This document shows, piece by piece, positions 22,665-34,019 of a DNA stretch of 64,000 bases (positions are counted from its first letter, which is position 1; every line of letters begins with the position of its first letter). The notes beneath the pieces were generated by a model. It searched no databases and was not told the origin of the DNA. It saw nothing but the letters and a program-made list of their open reading frames with translations. A program made the translations under genes and the position numbers. This DNA is from Saururus chinensis (Eukaryota > Streptophyta > Magnoliopsida > Piperales > Saururaceae). Where the stretch lies: the NCBI GenBank assembly GCA_035235625.1, contig CP141146.1:8302501-8366500 (forward strand), given 5' to 3'.

Positions 22665-24163
22665 TAAATGAACAACCTATAACTACCTCTAGGAACTTGT
22701 TATAGGAGCTTAGTTGAGGCCGTGGATTATTATTTTGATGGAAGATTTAGTGTTGTAAGGTTCATAACTTAATGCATTGGCTAATCAGACAAAAACAGAG
22801 GGAGGAAAATTTCTTTTCTTTGGCAACAAAGGATATAAATTCAAACGAGGAAGTCCGTCTGTCAATCTACAATGGCAACAGTGCTCCAATGGGCAGAAAT
22901 TTCTCTCGATTTGGTACCCTAGTCATATATGTTGGATCCAATAGATATTCTTACATTGTTGAGCTTCCAAATGTTGAGGGTGTTTGAATATGGGTGGGAG
23001 ACAAATCCAAGAGTTTCCTAGTGGAATTGTGAAGCTATACCACCTACTGTACTTTGAATTTGAAACACACTTATATTGGCATGACTCCCAGTCCATCGGT
23101 AATCTGCACAAATTGCAAACTCTAGATCTACTATGGTCAAATGTTACGTAATTGCCCACTGAGTTCCTTCACCTACATGCTATTCGTAGTTTAAATGTTA
23201 GTCCTAAAAAAAGGGCAAGATGGTGATGTAAGAAAGAGGCACATTAAAATACTTATATGAGTTAAACATTGAAGTACTTATATGAGTTGAACAGGCCACA
23301 TAGTCGGGTAAGCTCACAGAATTGAGATGACTACGCATGATGTCAGTGCAAAGGAAAGATTAGAAAGCCCTGTGTGATTCCATCACGAAAATGAGATACT
23401 TTGAGATCCTCACTATAGCAATAATTGAAGGTGAGAAAGAGCCATTCGACATGGACTTTCTGACAACCCTTTTGCTTCATAGTATAACATTCCATGGGCC
23501 CCTCAATGGCTTGAAGAGTGGGTCATTTTTTAATAGTGTGAATTTAAGATTATCTCGGTCAAAGTCTAGGGGAGGGGCCTCTCAATGCATTGCAACATCT
23601 GCTACGGGAAGTATTTTTTATATCCATTCTTACCGTGAGGCGAGCGTAAAAAATGTACATAAAATATTTATTTTTAAGATTAATAACACACATATTAGTG
23701 TACATTAGTGCAAATGATACTTATATTAATATATAATAATTTTAAAAATAAATGCTTTATGTACATTCCTTACACTCAGCTTATTGTTAAAATGAAATAT
23801 AAAAAATACTTCCTTACCCATCATGCCATGAGACCTCCGCCTTATTACATATGAGAAAGAGATAGCATGCGGAGAAAATGGCTTTGATCAGGGGATAAGC
23901 ATTAGCAATCAAATAATTAGGTGAATTGTATATTGGGAAGGGAGCCAAATCACAACTAGCTGAGATGGGCAATCAAAGTTATTGCAAGTTAGAGGGGTTT
24001 CCATTTGGGGCGGAAAATCTCAAACCAATGAAAAAATTCACTTTCCATGATATGCTAAGAGAATTCATTGAGAAGGTACAAGACAAAGAAGGTAAAAGAA
24101 CATGCCAAAGTGAAGCACATCTATCTCGCACAACACATTGGAGAAAGGCAGGATGATGTATGA
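22665..24163 (+). pseudogene. NLR disease-resistance gene relic (RPM1/RPP13-like), 5'-truncated
   Basis: A frameshifted trace of the C-terminal half of a coiled-coil NLR. In order it shows the end of the winged-helix region (SLVEAVDYYFDGRFSVVRF, about 22710-22768) and the linker REENFFSLATKDINSNEEV. The leucine-rich repeats follow: NFSRFGTLVIYV, SIGNLHKLQTLDLLWSNV, LPTEFLHLHAIRSLNV (22990-23200), LTELR, and ITKMRYFEILTIAI (23310-23540). The terminal block is LEGFPFGAENLKPMKKFTF with REFIEKVQDKE, ending VKHIYLAQHIGERQDDV and TGA at 24161-24163. NB-ARC P-loop and coiled-coil parts are absent. NLRs are intracellular immune receptors; this copy has several frameshifts and stops and is split by a MITE at 23607-23813. 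Confidence 0.85.
23607..23813. mobile_element. Fold-back MITE inside the NLR relic
   Basis: A 207-bp element whose halves are near-complete inverted copies. The left end GGAAGTATTTTTTATAT...gtgaggcgagcg...atgtacataaa is mirrored by the right end tttatgtacattcct...aatacttcc. The 3-bp words TAC lie just outside the ends (23603-23605 and 23815-23817), a possible 3-bp target duplication with one unpaired base at each end. The superfamily is not determined. Confidence 0.8.
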
Positions 24164-24599
24164 AAGTGTATTTTCATACGGCATCTAGTAATTAGGATGA
24201 ATCATCCCGCGTATTAAGTAATTGAGACTATTCATATTATTTGTAGTGAGTTGGCAATGCAATTGTAGGAAGTACACTACAAAAAAAGTGGTTATCAGCG
24301 ACACACATATAGCGATGTTTTGAAAAACACTCGTTGTATGTGTTATATTTAACACACGATCGATGCCGCTCCTCCCGTATACACGACACTTCCCACTCTC
24401 CCGCATTTTCATGTCTCTGCGCGCGCCTATTTTCCAGGGATTGTGGGTTGTTAGCTATGAGATTTCTTTGCTTCTTTGTGCCAATCGAATTCCTCGACCT
24501 AGACAGCCAAAGCTTAACAAAACACCGTATCTTCTTCACCCACCTGAAATCCCCTGCCTTCTTCCTCCGACCTCTACACAAGCTTAATTAATTCCCAAA

Positions 24600-27500
24600 T
24601 CCGCTGCAGCCTTCTTCCCATTGACCACCATCGGATCACCTTCTTCTATATTCAGTAAAAGTTAAGTCTTCTACTGGACTTGTTCGGTCAGGGAGTTGCG
24701 GATCGAACAAAAAGGTTTCCCTGAAGGTTCAAGGGCACACCCATTTGGAGATCGAAGTGATCCCAACGACATGGTATTTTAAGTCTCTTCTCTTTCTCCC
24801 CTTTCCCTACCTGCTTCAATTCTCTGCTTGTTTTTCATTATGTTTGCTTTTGTTGGGAGTACGGGAAATCTCTTGTTTTAGAGGCATCAGAAGAGATGAA
24901 TTGCTAGATTTGCTTGAAGCAGTTGAGAAATCGTAATTAATTGGTAAAGGATATGCAATTTTTAGAAATGGGACTCACGGAGGGAGTATTGTCTTATGGT
25001 GTTCAAGGTCGATGAGTTTTGCATTTTTCTTACTGTGATTATTTATTGAAATAACTATTTGAGTTTTTATGACTTATGAGTGCTAATGATTTACAGAAAT
25101 AGCTTTGACTAATTTCATTGTCACCGTTGCTAGGGTTAGTGCTTCTATTTTTCTCCTCTGTGACAATGTGAAACAGTTTGCCTCAATTTTAAGAAGGATT
25201 GTTCGACATATTAGGCAATGCCTTGAGGAAGAAAGTATTGCAACGTTGAAGTAAGATTATAATTATCTTATTGGGTCAGATGCTGCATCATTTCTTGGTT
25301 ATATATTCCATAATATCTAGAAATGAATAAGTTTAAGTTAAAGTGCAGGGGTGACTACCTTGATTGAATTCAAATTCTATATCTGCCCTTTAATGTTTGA
25401 TAACATTTTGAAATTGTGAGTGGGGAAAAGTGTTCAGCATGATGTTTAAGAAATGCTTCTGGTGGTGTGGCCTAGAATAATTTTTTGAAGGCAACCGGAG
25501 CATGTAATACTATAAACTCCTTTTTTTAGGCCATGCCTGAATCTATGCTAAGTATGAATGAAGTGTTTGGTTGTATGATAGAACAATATGCAACTCCTAA
25601 TTTTACATCCCCTGAACTATTGCAGGTTGAAAATTTGGGATATCAAAAATTCACTTGTTTAAGTTTGGGAAAATATTTGAATTACCTGTCCATTTTAATT
25701 TAATTTTCATTAAATGAACTAATCTTCTAAATTTATACCCTTATGATAAACCAAAAACAAAACTACCCTTCATTTGTTTGTCGGGTGGCTTCTCTGGCCT
25801 CTGGGAGGATTTCCTTTAGCTTGTCCATTAAGTTCCGGTCACCGTACAACAGTAATGGCCACTACCCCTTATCTCTCGTGCCCCCAGGGCAATGCATGAT
25901 TAGGGAGCCAGGGTGGTGATAGGCATGGTCAGACTGACCGAGGAAAGGATCAAGCCACTGGGGAGGAAGGGAAGTGAGGAAGGAATTGGGGTAAATGGGA
26001 CTGACTTTATAGGTTAGAAGGACAGGAAGGGGATTGCTGCCAAATCATGGATGTGGGAGCAAGAAGGTGGTCTGAGCTGTAGGAATTATACAATGGGCAT
26101 AGAAGATGGCTGGAGCAGCCTCCTAGGTGCTTTTTTAGGTGGGGTGACGAGCGGGAGGAGCTCCATCTGGTCAACTCTTCCCTTGTGAGAAATGTAGTGG
26201 AGCAAGGAAAAGCAGAGCAAGTAGAGAGCACAATTAATAGGATAAATATAACTTGCATATAATAAAAATTTAAAGTAAAAAGGATGAGTTATTTAGATAT
26301 GAGCCTCCCCTATTATATATGCATGCCAGTCAGATTCAGATCTTAACTTTTTCCTTAGATATTTCCCCTTCAAGTTTTTTTAGCCTAAATTCCGTACAGG
26401 ATTTTTACTACAGTTTTTTGCAATTATTTGTTTGTGAACACAAACACCAAACTTTGGCTTTAGTGGTGGTGTAAAATCCATTATTTGGTGGGTACCACTA
26501 TGAATTCTTCCTATTTTGTAATACTTGATTGGGTATTTGTTTCTTTCCTATTTCTTAAGTATAAATGTAACATTCTCCTTCCATCAGTTTCATGGACATA
26601 TTGGACATCCCAATATGTTTTTTTGGTGGTTGTATTATGGTTTCTTAAGCCTCAATATCTGACTTTGGTTGGTCAAAACCTTGCATCCTTATTCATCTAC
26701 AAAACAGGAATATTTAATTTGCAGACTGTGGGAAACCTGCATTCTTCATTTACTGACCCCCTCATGATTTTTCCAGACTTCTTGATTTTTTTTTAATTTA
26801 TTATATTTGTCTTTTGATTATATCATGCTCTTATCTAGTGATTCTTGCATGCTATGGTGCTTGGCATGATTAGTCTCTTCCTTTTTTTGCCGTTTGTGAT
26901 GTCAAGGTGGTTCGTCCTTGTTTTGGGAACACACTGTCAGCTAATAAGTTCATGAGGTTTAAACTCCTCCCAGGACAGTTGAAAAAACAAAGCCCAAAGA
27001 GTTGGATTCCCAAAAGCCAGAATGAACATTGAAACACTTAAGATCAATTAATGTACTGACTGTAGTCGTTGTTTAGACTTTTTAGTAGTGAGTATCAAAA
27101 TTGGGCAAAGAGTTTCCAGCTTGACTTTTCCTCTGGGTTTTTGGTCTACTGTATAAAGAAAAGCACAGGACTTGTTTCTGCTGTGAAGTATTTGACTTTC
27201 ATACTTGAAAATATCCCACAATATACAAGATCAGTGGCTCAATATTTCTTCATATAGATATTTCAGCTTTTTTTACTCATTGTTTTCTTTTCATATTCCC
27301 GGAGATGTTCAATGTGAAAGCTATGGCTTAAACCTCATAAGGATTACAGTATTAGGAGTCTGGTGGTCCTTCAACAGAAAATAGTTCTTGTATCTTATGC
27401 AAACAGCAACTGGCTTTTGTGTTAACCATAATGTGCAAATTTGCATGTAGGTTCTGTTTGTTTGTGGATTTTTCCAATATATAATGAAAATGCTTATTAT

Positions 27501-28300
27501 AGAGATCTTCATAAAAGGACAATGAATTATACGCCAATTGAATTACTATTTTTGAAACTACTCTTATTTTCTTGTATTTTTTCTTGACATGCAAATTCAA
27601 GGGGAAGTATAAGCATCTTAAATATAAGGAAAAATTGAAATTAGCAAAGCTTCAATTCTACTAATTTTGTATATGCATAACCTGGACAAGGAATTACTTA
27701 ATTATTAGATTGTGCCAAAGGTTCAGCTTGAAAAAACATCTTAGATTCCAGTGTTGTTAAAGTTCTTTCCTTTACATCGCATTCTGAGGTTTTCATCCTT
27801 GTTCCTCCCAGCGTAAACATATCTTTCTGCTCTTGTTTGTCGAATAAAACAAATTAAATGAATCTTTCTTTTTGTAATTCATCTGAATTCCCATTGGGAG
27901 AGCTTTTTTTTCCTTTCTTGTAGAATATCTAAAATTAATGGTTGTACATCATTGCATTACTTATCTGCATAGTAATCAATATTAAATCTAGATTTTCTTA
28001 TTTGGTGTTTGTTGCTTATTTAGATATTGAGAGTAATTTGGTTAATTAAGGAGGGCGTGCAACTATTGGTCATTTTATAGCTTCCTGAAAAGAGAAAAGG
28101 TACTTGACTCAAATTTCTTGAATATATATTTTTTATTTACAATAATTATTTATTTACTAAAATGTGATAAACTTGGATATGTGTAGAACCTATATGAACA
28201 AGGGTTTTCGTAATATGCCTATGCATAGGTAGATATATGATACTATCAGTTTTTCTTATTTACAAGGGTTCATACATAAATTTCTTTTGTGCAAATACAG
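24600..28300 (+). other. Long T-rich interior of the CACTA element
   Basis: No long ORF. Exon-like islands are the motif KVQGHTHLEIEVIPTT ending before a GT (about 24715-24772) and an open stretch after an AG at about 25096-25250 (IALTNFIVTVARVSAS, then ILRRIVRHIRQCLEEES). I do not recognise either. They could be pieces of a captured gene or chance ORFs. A Stowaway-like word, acggagggagta, sits at about 24972. Confidence 0.35.
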
Positions 28301-28374
28301 TCTTTGTATTGTAGAGGTTATTATAAGATTATCAATATTTTTAGGTGTAATCTGTAAATCTGGTATATATTATC

Positions 28375-28844
28375 ATGGATAAGAGTTGGATGAGTAAAAG
28401 TAGGGTTTCTAATGAGTATGCTTCGGGGGTAGAAGGATTTCTCAATTTTGTTGCATCTCATGGAACACCTATCAATGGGAAGTTCAAATGTCTTTGCGTT
28501 CAATGTGGTAATGTCTATTATCAAGATAGGGACATTTTGTATGAGCATTTGATATGCAATGATATTATACAAAATTATACAGTGTGGTATTTTCATAGAG
28601 AAGATATCTTTCAAACAAATTCATCACAGAATGATACTTTGAACAAAGTGCTGCTATGGAGGAGCAATTTCAACTTCGACTTGCAGAAAAAGAAGCATAT
28701 ATGGATGCACAAATGGCAGCCAATAATGCTGCTATGGAGACTCAGTTAGCTGAAACAAATGCAAAATTAAAAGCAATTATGAGGAGGATGACACGGGTAC
28801 ACTTACAAACACTTATTTTTTTAATTCCTATATTAATTTTTTAA
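28375..28844 (+). CDS. CACTA transposase remnant: Transpos_assoc domain fused to coiled coil
   Basis: ATG at 28375 (MDKSWMSKSRVSNEYASGVE) starts the transposase-associated domain of TNP2-type CACTA proteins. The Cys pattern CLCVQCGNVYY and HLICNDI follow at residues about 40-65. The frame is open to 28749. A second frame from 28656 (MEEQFQLRLAEKEAYMDAQM, then NAAMETQLAETNAKLKAIM) looks like the coiled-coil C-terminal end of a TNPA/Transposase_24-type protein and runs into GTACAC, a possible splice site. The N-terminal domain of one product therefore abuts the tail of another, as expected from a large internal deletion. Confidence 0.7.
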
Positions 28845-29334
28845 TAGTTCATTTAGGATAATTTAATAGGGATTTATAAGTTTTGCATTGTCCCACAGAG
28901 ACAGTAGAGGCGTCATGCAATCACAAATTATATGTTCTTATTTGCCATTTACATAAATAAAGGTTTCACTTTCACCTATATTTTTTTATATTGATTTACA
29001 ATATCAATCTATAATATTAATAAATTATATTTTGCAGGTTATTTTGAAGGCAAGGCATCCAATTGTTTCATCCTGGGAAGCAATCTCTTTTTTTTAAGTT
29101 TTATTCAACTTTTATGAATGTAAAAGGGTTTAGGGTACTTTGTTATACAAACATTTTAAAGGGCTACTTCTATGTTACTATAATTTATAAATGGTTTGAT
29201 GAAATGATTTGTATTTACATTAATTTAGTTATATATTACAAAAATAAATAATATTTATTTTTTAGTCACAGTAAATGTAATTATCATCATTTATATTTCT
29301 ATTAGGTGCTCATAATGAATACAATCAACAATTA

Positions 29335-29895
29335 TTTAACGATGTTTTTTGAAGCATCGCTAATAATGTTTCTTTTGTATTCGGTACTCCTTTTTAGCGA
29401 CGTTTCTAAAGCGTTGCTAAATCCTTATTCTGATTTCCCTACGTATATAACAACACTTCTAAACGTTGCTAATTGTTATTGAAAAAATGTCGTTAATATA
29501 TTTAGCAACGTTTCGAAAATGTCGCTAAATCCTTCTTACGATTTCTATACGTATATAGCAACACTTCTAAACGTCGCTAATTATCATTAAAAAACATCAT
29601 TAATATATTTAGCGACGTTTCTAAAATATCGTTCAAGCCTTCTTACGATTTCCATACGTATATAGCAACGCTTCTAAATGTCGTTAATTGTTATAAAAAA
29701 CATCGCTAATTGTTTTAGTGACGATTTATAAAACGTTGATATTAATTATAATAGCGACATTTGATTCAAACGTCGCCACAAACATCGCAATTTCTTTTAG
29801 CGACACGACCTTTAGTGACAGTTGTATAAAACGTCGCTAAAACATTTAGCGATGTTTTAAATACTTTTAGCGACGCTTTTGAAACGTCGCTAAAA
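29335..29895. repeat. Right subterminal repeat array of the CACTA element
   Basis: About 20 copies of AGCGACGtTT or AACGTCGCTA in both orientations, with the intervening phrase tacgtatataRcaacacttctaaa repeated three times. In CACTA elements such arrays bind the regulatory transposase protein. Confidence 0.88.
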
Positions 29896-29916
29896 CCAAG
29901 TTTTTTTGTAGTGGTA

Positions 29917-30676
29917 GTGAACCAAAATGGCTAGCTACTAGGACCAAAGGACATAAAAGGGCAAAACCTCGTACCTATGACGAGGAATGACGAATGAGCC
30001 TATCTTCATTCAATTTTCAAATGAATGAATCTTTAGAAGTAGAACACTTAAAAAGACAAATTAAACTTGTCTAGACAATGAAGTTGACCTGTGAGTACCT
30101 AGTAAAGTGCCCGATTAAACTACGTAGCATGTTATCAGCTTCTTGATATTGACTAGACAAAAACCGATGCAAAAGAAGAGCAATTTGATCCAGTTCCTCT
30201 CCTTGCTCCTTCATATGTTCCTCATTCACCAACCTGTTGAAGCCCCTCTCCATTTCATAAAGTTCTCCGGTGATATTGCTAACACGGGAAGCTCATGCAT
30301 CAGAGCGTAACTGCCAATCTTGGATTGGGCTCATTATGGAGTTTTTGTCGTTGAGAACAGTTGGACCTTTGTTGTGGAGAACGTGTGCATTGGAGACGAA
30401 GCAGCAATGCATATTGAATTGAAGACAGGGGCGCTTCTTTTCAGGGTCATGCATGGCCATATGGGCCCAATTGCAAGTCCATGGAGATTTTCAGTAGTTC
30501 ATCGTTGGTCCCAACTGGAGGCCCATAAGCGTGGAGCCTGTGTTGAAATTATCAAAATGTCCTTTGTCTTTAATTAATTTATAATATAGTTCATTTGATA
30601 TTTGTATTTTTAAATAGACTTTTTTGTGTTTGAAATATTTAATAATATTATTACAAATTTGCTGCTGCCTGATTAA
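29917..30676. other. Flanking DNA with one small minus-strand ORF
   Basis: A 60-codon minus-strand frame (30253-30071) starts MERGFNRLVNEEHMKEQGEE and is hydrophilic and helix-like (ALLLHRFLSSQYQEADNMLR). It could be one exon of an unrecognised gene. A plus-strand frame at 30320-30577 has no known motif. Confidence 0.3.
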
Positions 30677-31239
30677 GGGACTGTTTGGGTACTGAATTTT
30701 TATCAAATTTAATTGATTCTATCTCAATTTCGGCTAAAATTATTGAAATCATATTTATGTATAAAATTTGAGCAGAATTTAAAATTTTGTATAGAAGTTG
30801 ATTCTAAGCCATTTAAAGCCAAAATGGACCGAAATCACCAAATCACTTCATGAGGTGATTTCATCGATGTCAACTCTCAGCCCCTGTTTCAAAAATTACA
30901 AATTTCATTATTTTTCAATAACTACCTCTCATTGAGAGCCTAAAAAGTATACCATATAAGTAATGCTCATTTTAAAAATTTAAAATTACTCACCCTTGTG
31001 GGATTTTGTTTGATAAAACTCGAATTTAAGAGTGTAATAATACTAAGAACGTGCATATTCGAATTCAGGAGAGAGAGTTATATTAGTTCAAAGTTTTAAA
31101 ATTAAGTTTGATAAAACATCTAAATTTATTCTAAAAAATTCTATTACTAAACATAATTTAAATTCGACAATAAATTTTTAAAATTAATTTCAAAAAATTT
31201 CACTTTTATTTCTACAAAATTCTAACACCCAAACACCCT
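30677..31239. mobile_element. PIF/Harbinger-type MITE
   Basis: Terminal inverted repeats GGGACTGTTTGGGTACTGAATTTT and its inverse AAAATTCTAACACCCAAACACCCT (one gap) are flanked by TAA (30674-30676 and 31240-31242). This is the target preferred by PIF/Harbinger and Tourist elements. The 563 bp have no ORF. The ends resemble those of the autonomous element at 45378-51709 (GGGGTCATTTGGATATTGAAT), which could mobilise it. Confidence 0.75.
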
Positions 31240-31470
31240 TAAATTTGGACGCGGGCTGGTCGTCCCTATGAGACGAGCTACTGGCACTCATATTGCTACG
31301 TTTGCTTTAGAGTCATATGACACAACTGGAGCCTAGTGTTTGTGGAGAAGCAGTATCCCCCCAAACGCTGGAGCAACCCTGTCTTTGGGTCCATGAAGAA
31401 GGCGTCAACAGCTTCTACAGCCCCACCTCTCCAAAGATTGATGGCAATACCGTGATATGCACCTAACCAA

Positions 31471-32010
31471 TGTTAACCGGTGAAACATAATTACGGGGTT
31501 TATTGAGTGAAGGGTAGTTTGGTCTTTCTATGTATAAAACCTAAGTTATTAATAAAGATCATCAAAGAGGCTTACGTGATTTACTTGTAAAGAATTCCAA
31601 AGAAGAGACCAGAGTCACCGTGACCCGGAACCGGAGAGGCCAATGCAAAACAACACAAAGAGAATGAAAAACGGGAATTTATGGGAAGAAGAAGTTAGAG
31701 TTTTTTTCTTGTGTATTGTGTGAGGAGTGTTGCATATATCTTTGTAATCCTCTTGTAACTATTTCTTTATCTAGTAGAATTGTGTGATTCCGTAGATGTA
31801 AGCAGCAAGGCCGAACTACATAATTCCTTATATCTTATTTTGCTTTCTTGTTGGCGTTTCTAAATCCATTATTCTGCAGTACAGACAAAAAATAATAAAT
31901 TTATACTCTATTCACCCGTAACTAGAGAATAATATAGTTCTATTTTATTCGGCAAGAACTAAAATGCAGTAAATATATACTCTATTTGGTGAAGGCTTTA
32001 GTTATATTCC
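31471..32010 (+). mobile_element. Probable Copia-type solo LTR
   Basis: Starts TGTTAACCGGTG, has tgtataaaacc (about 31529) as a TATA box, and carries the R/U5 signature 'gtgtgattccgtagatgtaa' at about 31785, followed by 'gaactacataattcc'. The repeated word taaccaa before 31471 and after 32010 may be a target duplication, but the right end is uncertain and does not end in CA. Confidence 0.45.
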
Positions 32011-33111
32011 CCGTAACCAATTTCCCAGCGCACGGGTGGCTCATCTTCCTCTTACCCCTCCCTAGCCGTATAAGGGTTGTCGCCGAACCTGTCCTTGAAA
32101 ATCCTTTCTCCGTCCAGCAATGCCAATTTACCAAACATTTGCAATGCCCCGGCCTGTTGACAAGATGTACAGGTCGATACCTCCGGACGACCCACAATGC
32201 ACTGTCGCATACATACCAGCACGGGTGTGATAGGCGTTTGTAGGCCTAAATCCGAATGGGTGCCTGTTTACACCAACAGTCTTCTCACGGATCACTAGTT
32301 TGTATCTGCAATCTTCTACTGAGGTTCACAGCCACCCGGGAGGCGCTTCACCGGGTGGACTAATCTTCTCCTCCTCCTCTTCATGTCAGAAGCATGGGAT
32401 CTTGTATTCTACCTCTAATTGAGCATCACGGGGAATTGATGAAGTGCTGTTTAGAAGTCGAAAATGGGATTTTTCGTCATTACGTGGGACCAAGCCCGCT
32501 GCCGCCCCTCTTTAAGACATTCAAACCACGAGTAGCTACTGGATGGACTCTATCCCATCTTAGAAAATCAAATCACAACTCCTCTTCAAGGGTTTGTGGA
32601 AGTCGTGGACAGAATCACATCTCTATATCGTTCTAAACTTCCTTACCGTGAAGTTCTCCCCACGCCCTTAATAGCTCCAATAGAAAAAAAATCGCGTTTC
32701 ATTTTAATTGCTCCATTTCTCTAATTTAAACGTCAACAACTCTACGATGCTTCTCACTTTAGAAAAAAAATTATCTACTACTTTCAGCTTCATTCTGTTA
32801 CTGTTTCATCACCCTGCTCATAGGCCGATGTGAAGCGGGGATACCACTACTTCTTCACTCTGAGAATCCGGCGAAGTTGGGATACCGCTACCCCATCACC
32901 CACCTCTCACGCTCCTCCTCGTCCCGCTCATGGCCATGGAGAAAACTTAGCAATCGGAAGCAACAACGAGTCATGAAGTTTTCTAAAAAAAAAAAAAAGA
33001 ACACAGACGTCATTGAGAACATAGAGAATCAAAACAAATTCTATCTAGTTATATGGTCGCCATGCAAAAGAGAAATACTATGGTGCAAAAGGCAGAGAGA
33101 GAGACGACTGA
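32011..33111. other. No gene recognised
   Basis: Contains plus-strand open frames at 31986-32243, 32394-32636 and 32877-33137 with no known motif. The words gaagcggggataccactac and gaagttgggataccgctacc (32830-32895) form a short diverged tandem repeat. Confidence 0.4.
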
Positions 33112-33300
33112 TCAGGAATCCAAAAATCCATAGCTGAAGATAAAGATGACGGATAATCTAGTTGCCACTGTGGAAAGATCTAATGTGCTAACGTGACTGA
33201 CAAAAATCTGCATGGTAGAGTTGAGGCCATATATGCAGAGGATGTTCAGGGCGATGGGCACGACAATGACCCAGAGCTTACGCGACTCGTGGTTGTAGAC
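33112..33300 (-). pseudogene. MATE (DETOXIFICATION) transporter fragment
   Basis: Sixty-two codons without a stop on the minus strand, from 33300 down to TGA 33112-33114. The segment ESRKLWVIVVPIALNI, then GLNSTMQIFVSHVSTLDLS, and then SVIFIFSYGFL matches the first two transmembrane segments of plant MATE exporters in order and spacing (family pattern ESKKLW..., VFAGHVGTLELA, ...FGFL). The conserved GH is SH here. The fragment is cut on the upstream side by the MITE at 33302 and ends at a stop where the family continues LGMGSALETLCGQA. MATE proteins are membrane exporters of metabolites; this piece is non-functional. Confidence 0.6.
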
Positions 33301-33301
33301 C

Positions 33302-33464
33302 TACTGCAAGAAAATAGGGTATTAGCGTCGCTAATACTTGTAAAAGCATTGCTATAAGTTATTTGCGATGCTTATTTACCGTCGCACCCAAATAACAGTT
33401 ATTAGTAACACCTTTTTAAGCGTCGTTAATATAAAAGCATCGCTACAAACATTTTGTTGTAGTG
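33302..33464. mobile_element. Small CACTA-type MITE
   Basis: A 163-bp fold-back. The left end TACTGCAAGAAAAT and the right end ATTTTGTTGTAGTG are inverted partners of the CACTACAANAAAAT type; the first base of the left end is mutated. Subterminal GCGTCGCTAAT and AAGCGTCGTTAAT words are present. The flanking ACC (33299-33301 and 33465-33467) is a 3-bp target duplication. Confidence 0.78.
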
Positions 33465-33707
33465 ACCCTCCAGGCGTCCGTTAAGCCTGTCACTAGCCTG
33501 TATTCGCCAAAGCCGGATCCGGAGCCTGAGGAGTCTAGTCCAATGTGCCCACCATTCAGCAAAGGTGCCTCCATGGGCTTCGGTAACTTATTACTCTAGC
33601 GTACAACATCCACCCACCAGTGCGAAGAGCAGGGAAGTCGGAGCGGTGGGGGTAAGGTAGGAGACAAAGTATATAAAAGGAGTCTCTGGCAGCTTCGACG
33701 TGCCTGC

Positions 33708-34019
33708 CCTATAAGGGATACGACCAAGATAGCCTGAATCTGTTGCCCATGACGAACTCTGGAGTGCCTATTCTGGAACTAGTAGAAGACATTGGCATCG
33801 AAAACCGCACTGAACTTCTCAAGTAGCCTCTTGATCCTCACTGTTTCATCCTTGGGGGGATTCACCATCCCGCTGTTGAAGATGGACTCGAGGATCATGA
33901 TCTGCTCGGGCTTGGGGTTCCATCGGGACCTGATCGGTTCATGCGGAGGCTTATCAGGGCCACCATGGCTGCTAGAACTAGCAGCAGTAGTTGGATTGTC
34001 GCCTATAAGGGATACGACG
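33708..34019 (+). repeat. 17-bp direct repeat bracketing the WOX fragment
   Basis: cctataagggatacgac occurs exactly at 33708-33724 and 34003-34019. The first copy sits just past the end of readable homeodomain sequence. The second sits where WOX-like sequence gives way to UGT-like sequence on the other strand. Confidence 0.9.

Larger units (their letters stand above)
24275..29913 (+). mobile_element. CACTA (En/Spm) transposon, non-autonomous, complete ends
   Basis: The left terminus is CACTACAAAAAAAGTGG at 24275 and the right terminus is its inverse, TTTTTTTGTAGTG, at 29901-29913. The 3-bp target duplication GTA flanks both ends (24272-24274 and 29914-29916), as expected for CACTA. Subterminal repeats of the AGCGACG/CGTCGCT type occupy 24295-24360 and, very densely, 29335-29895. 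The only recognisable transposase sequence is a short hybrid ORF at 28375-28844. The TNP2 catalytic domain is missing, so movement would need a partner element. Confidence 0.92.
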
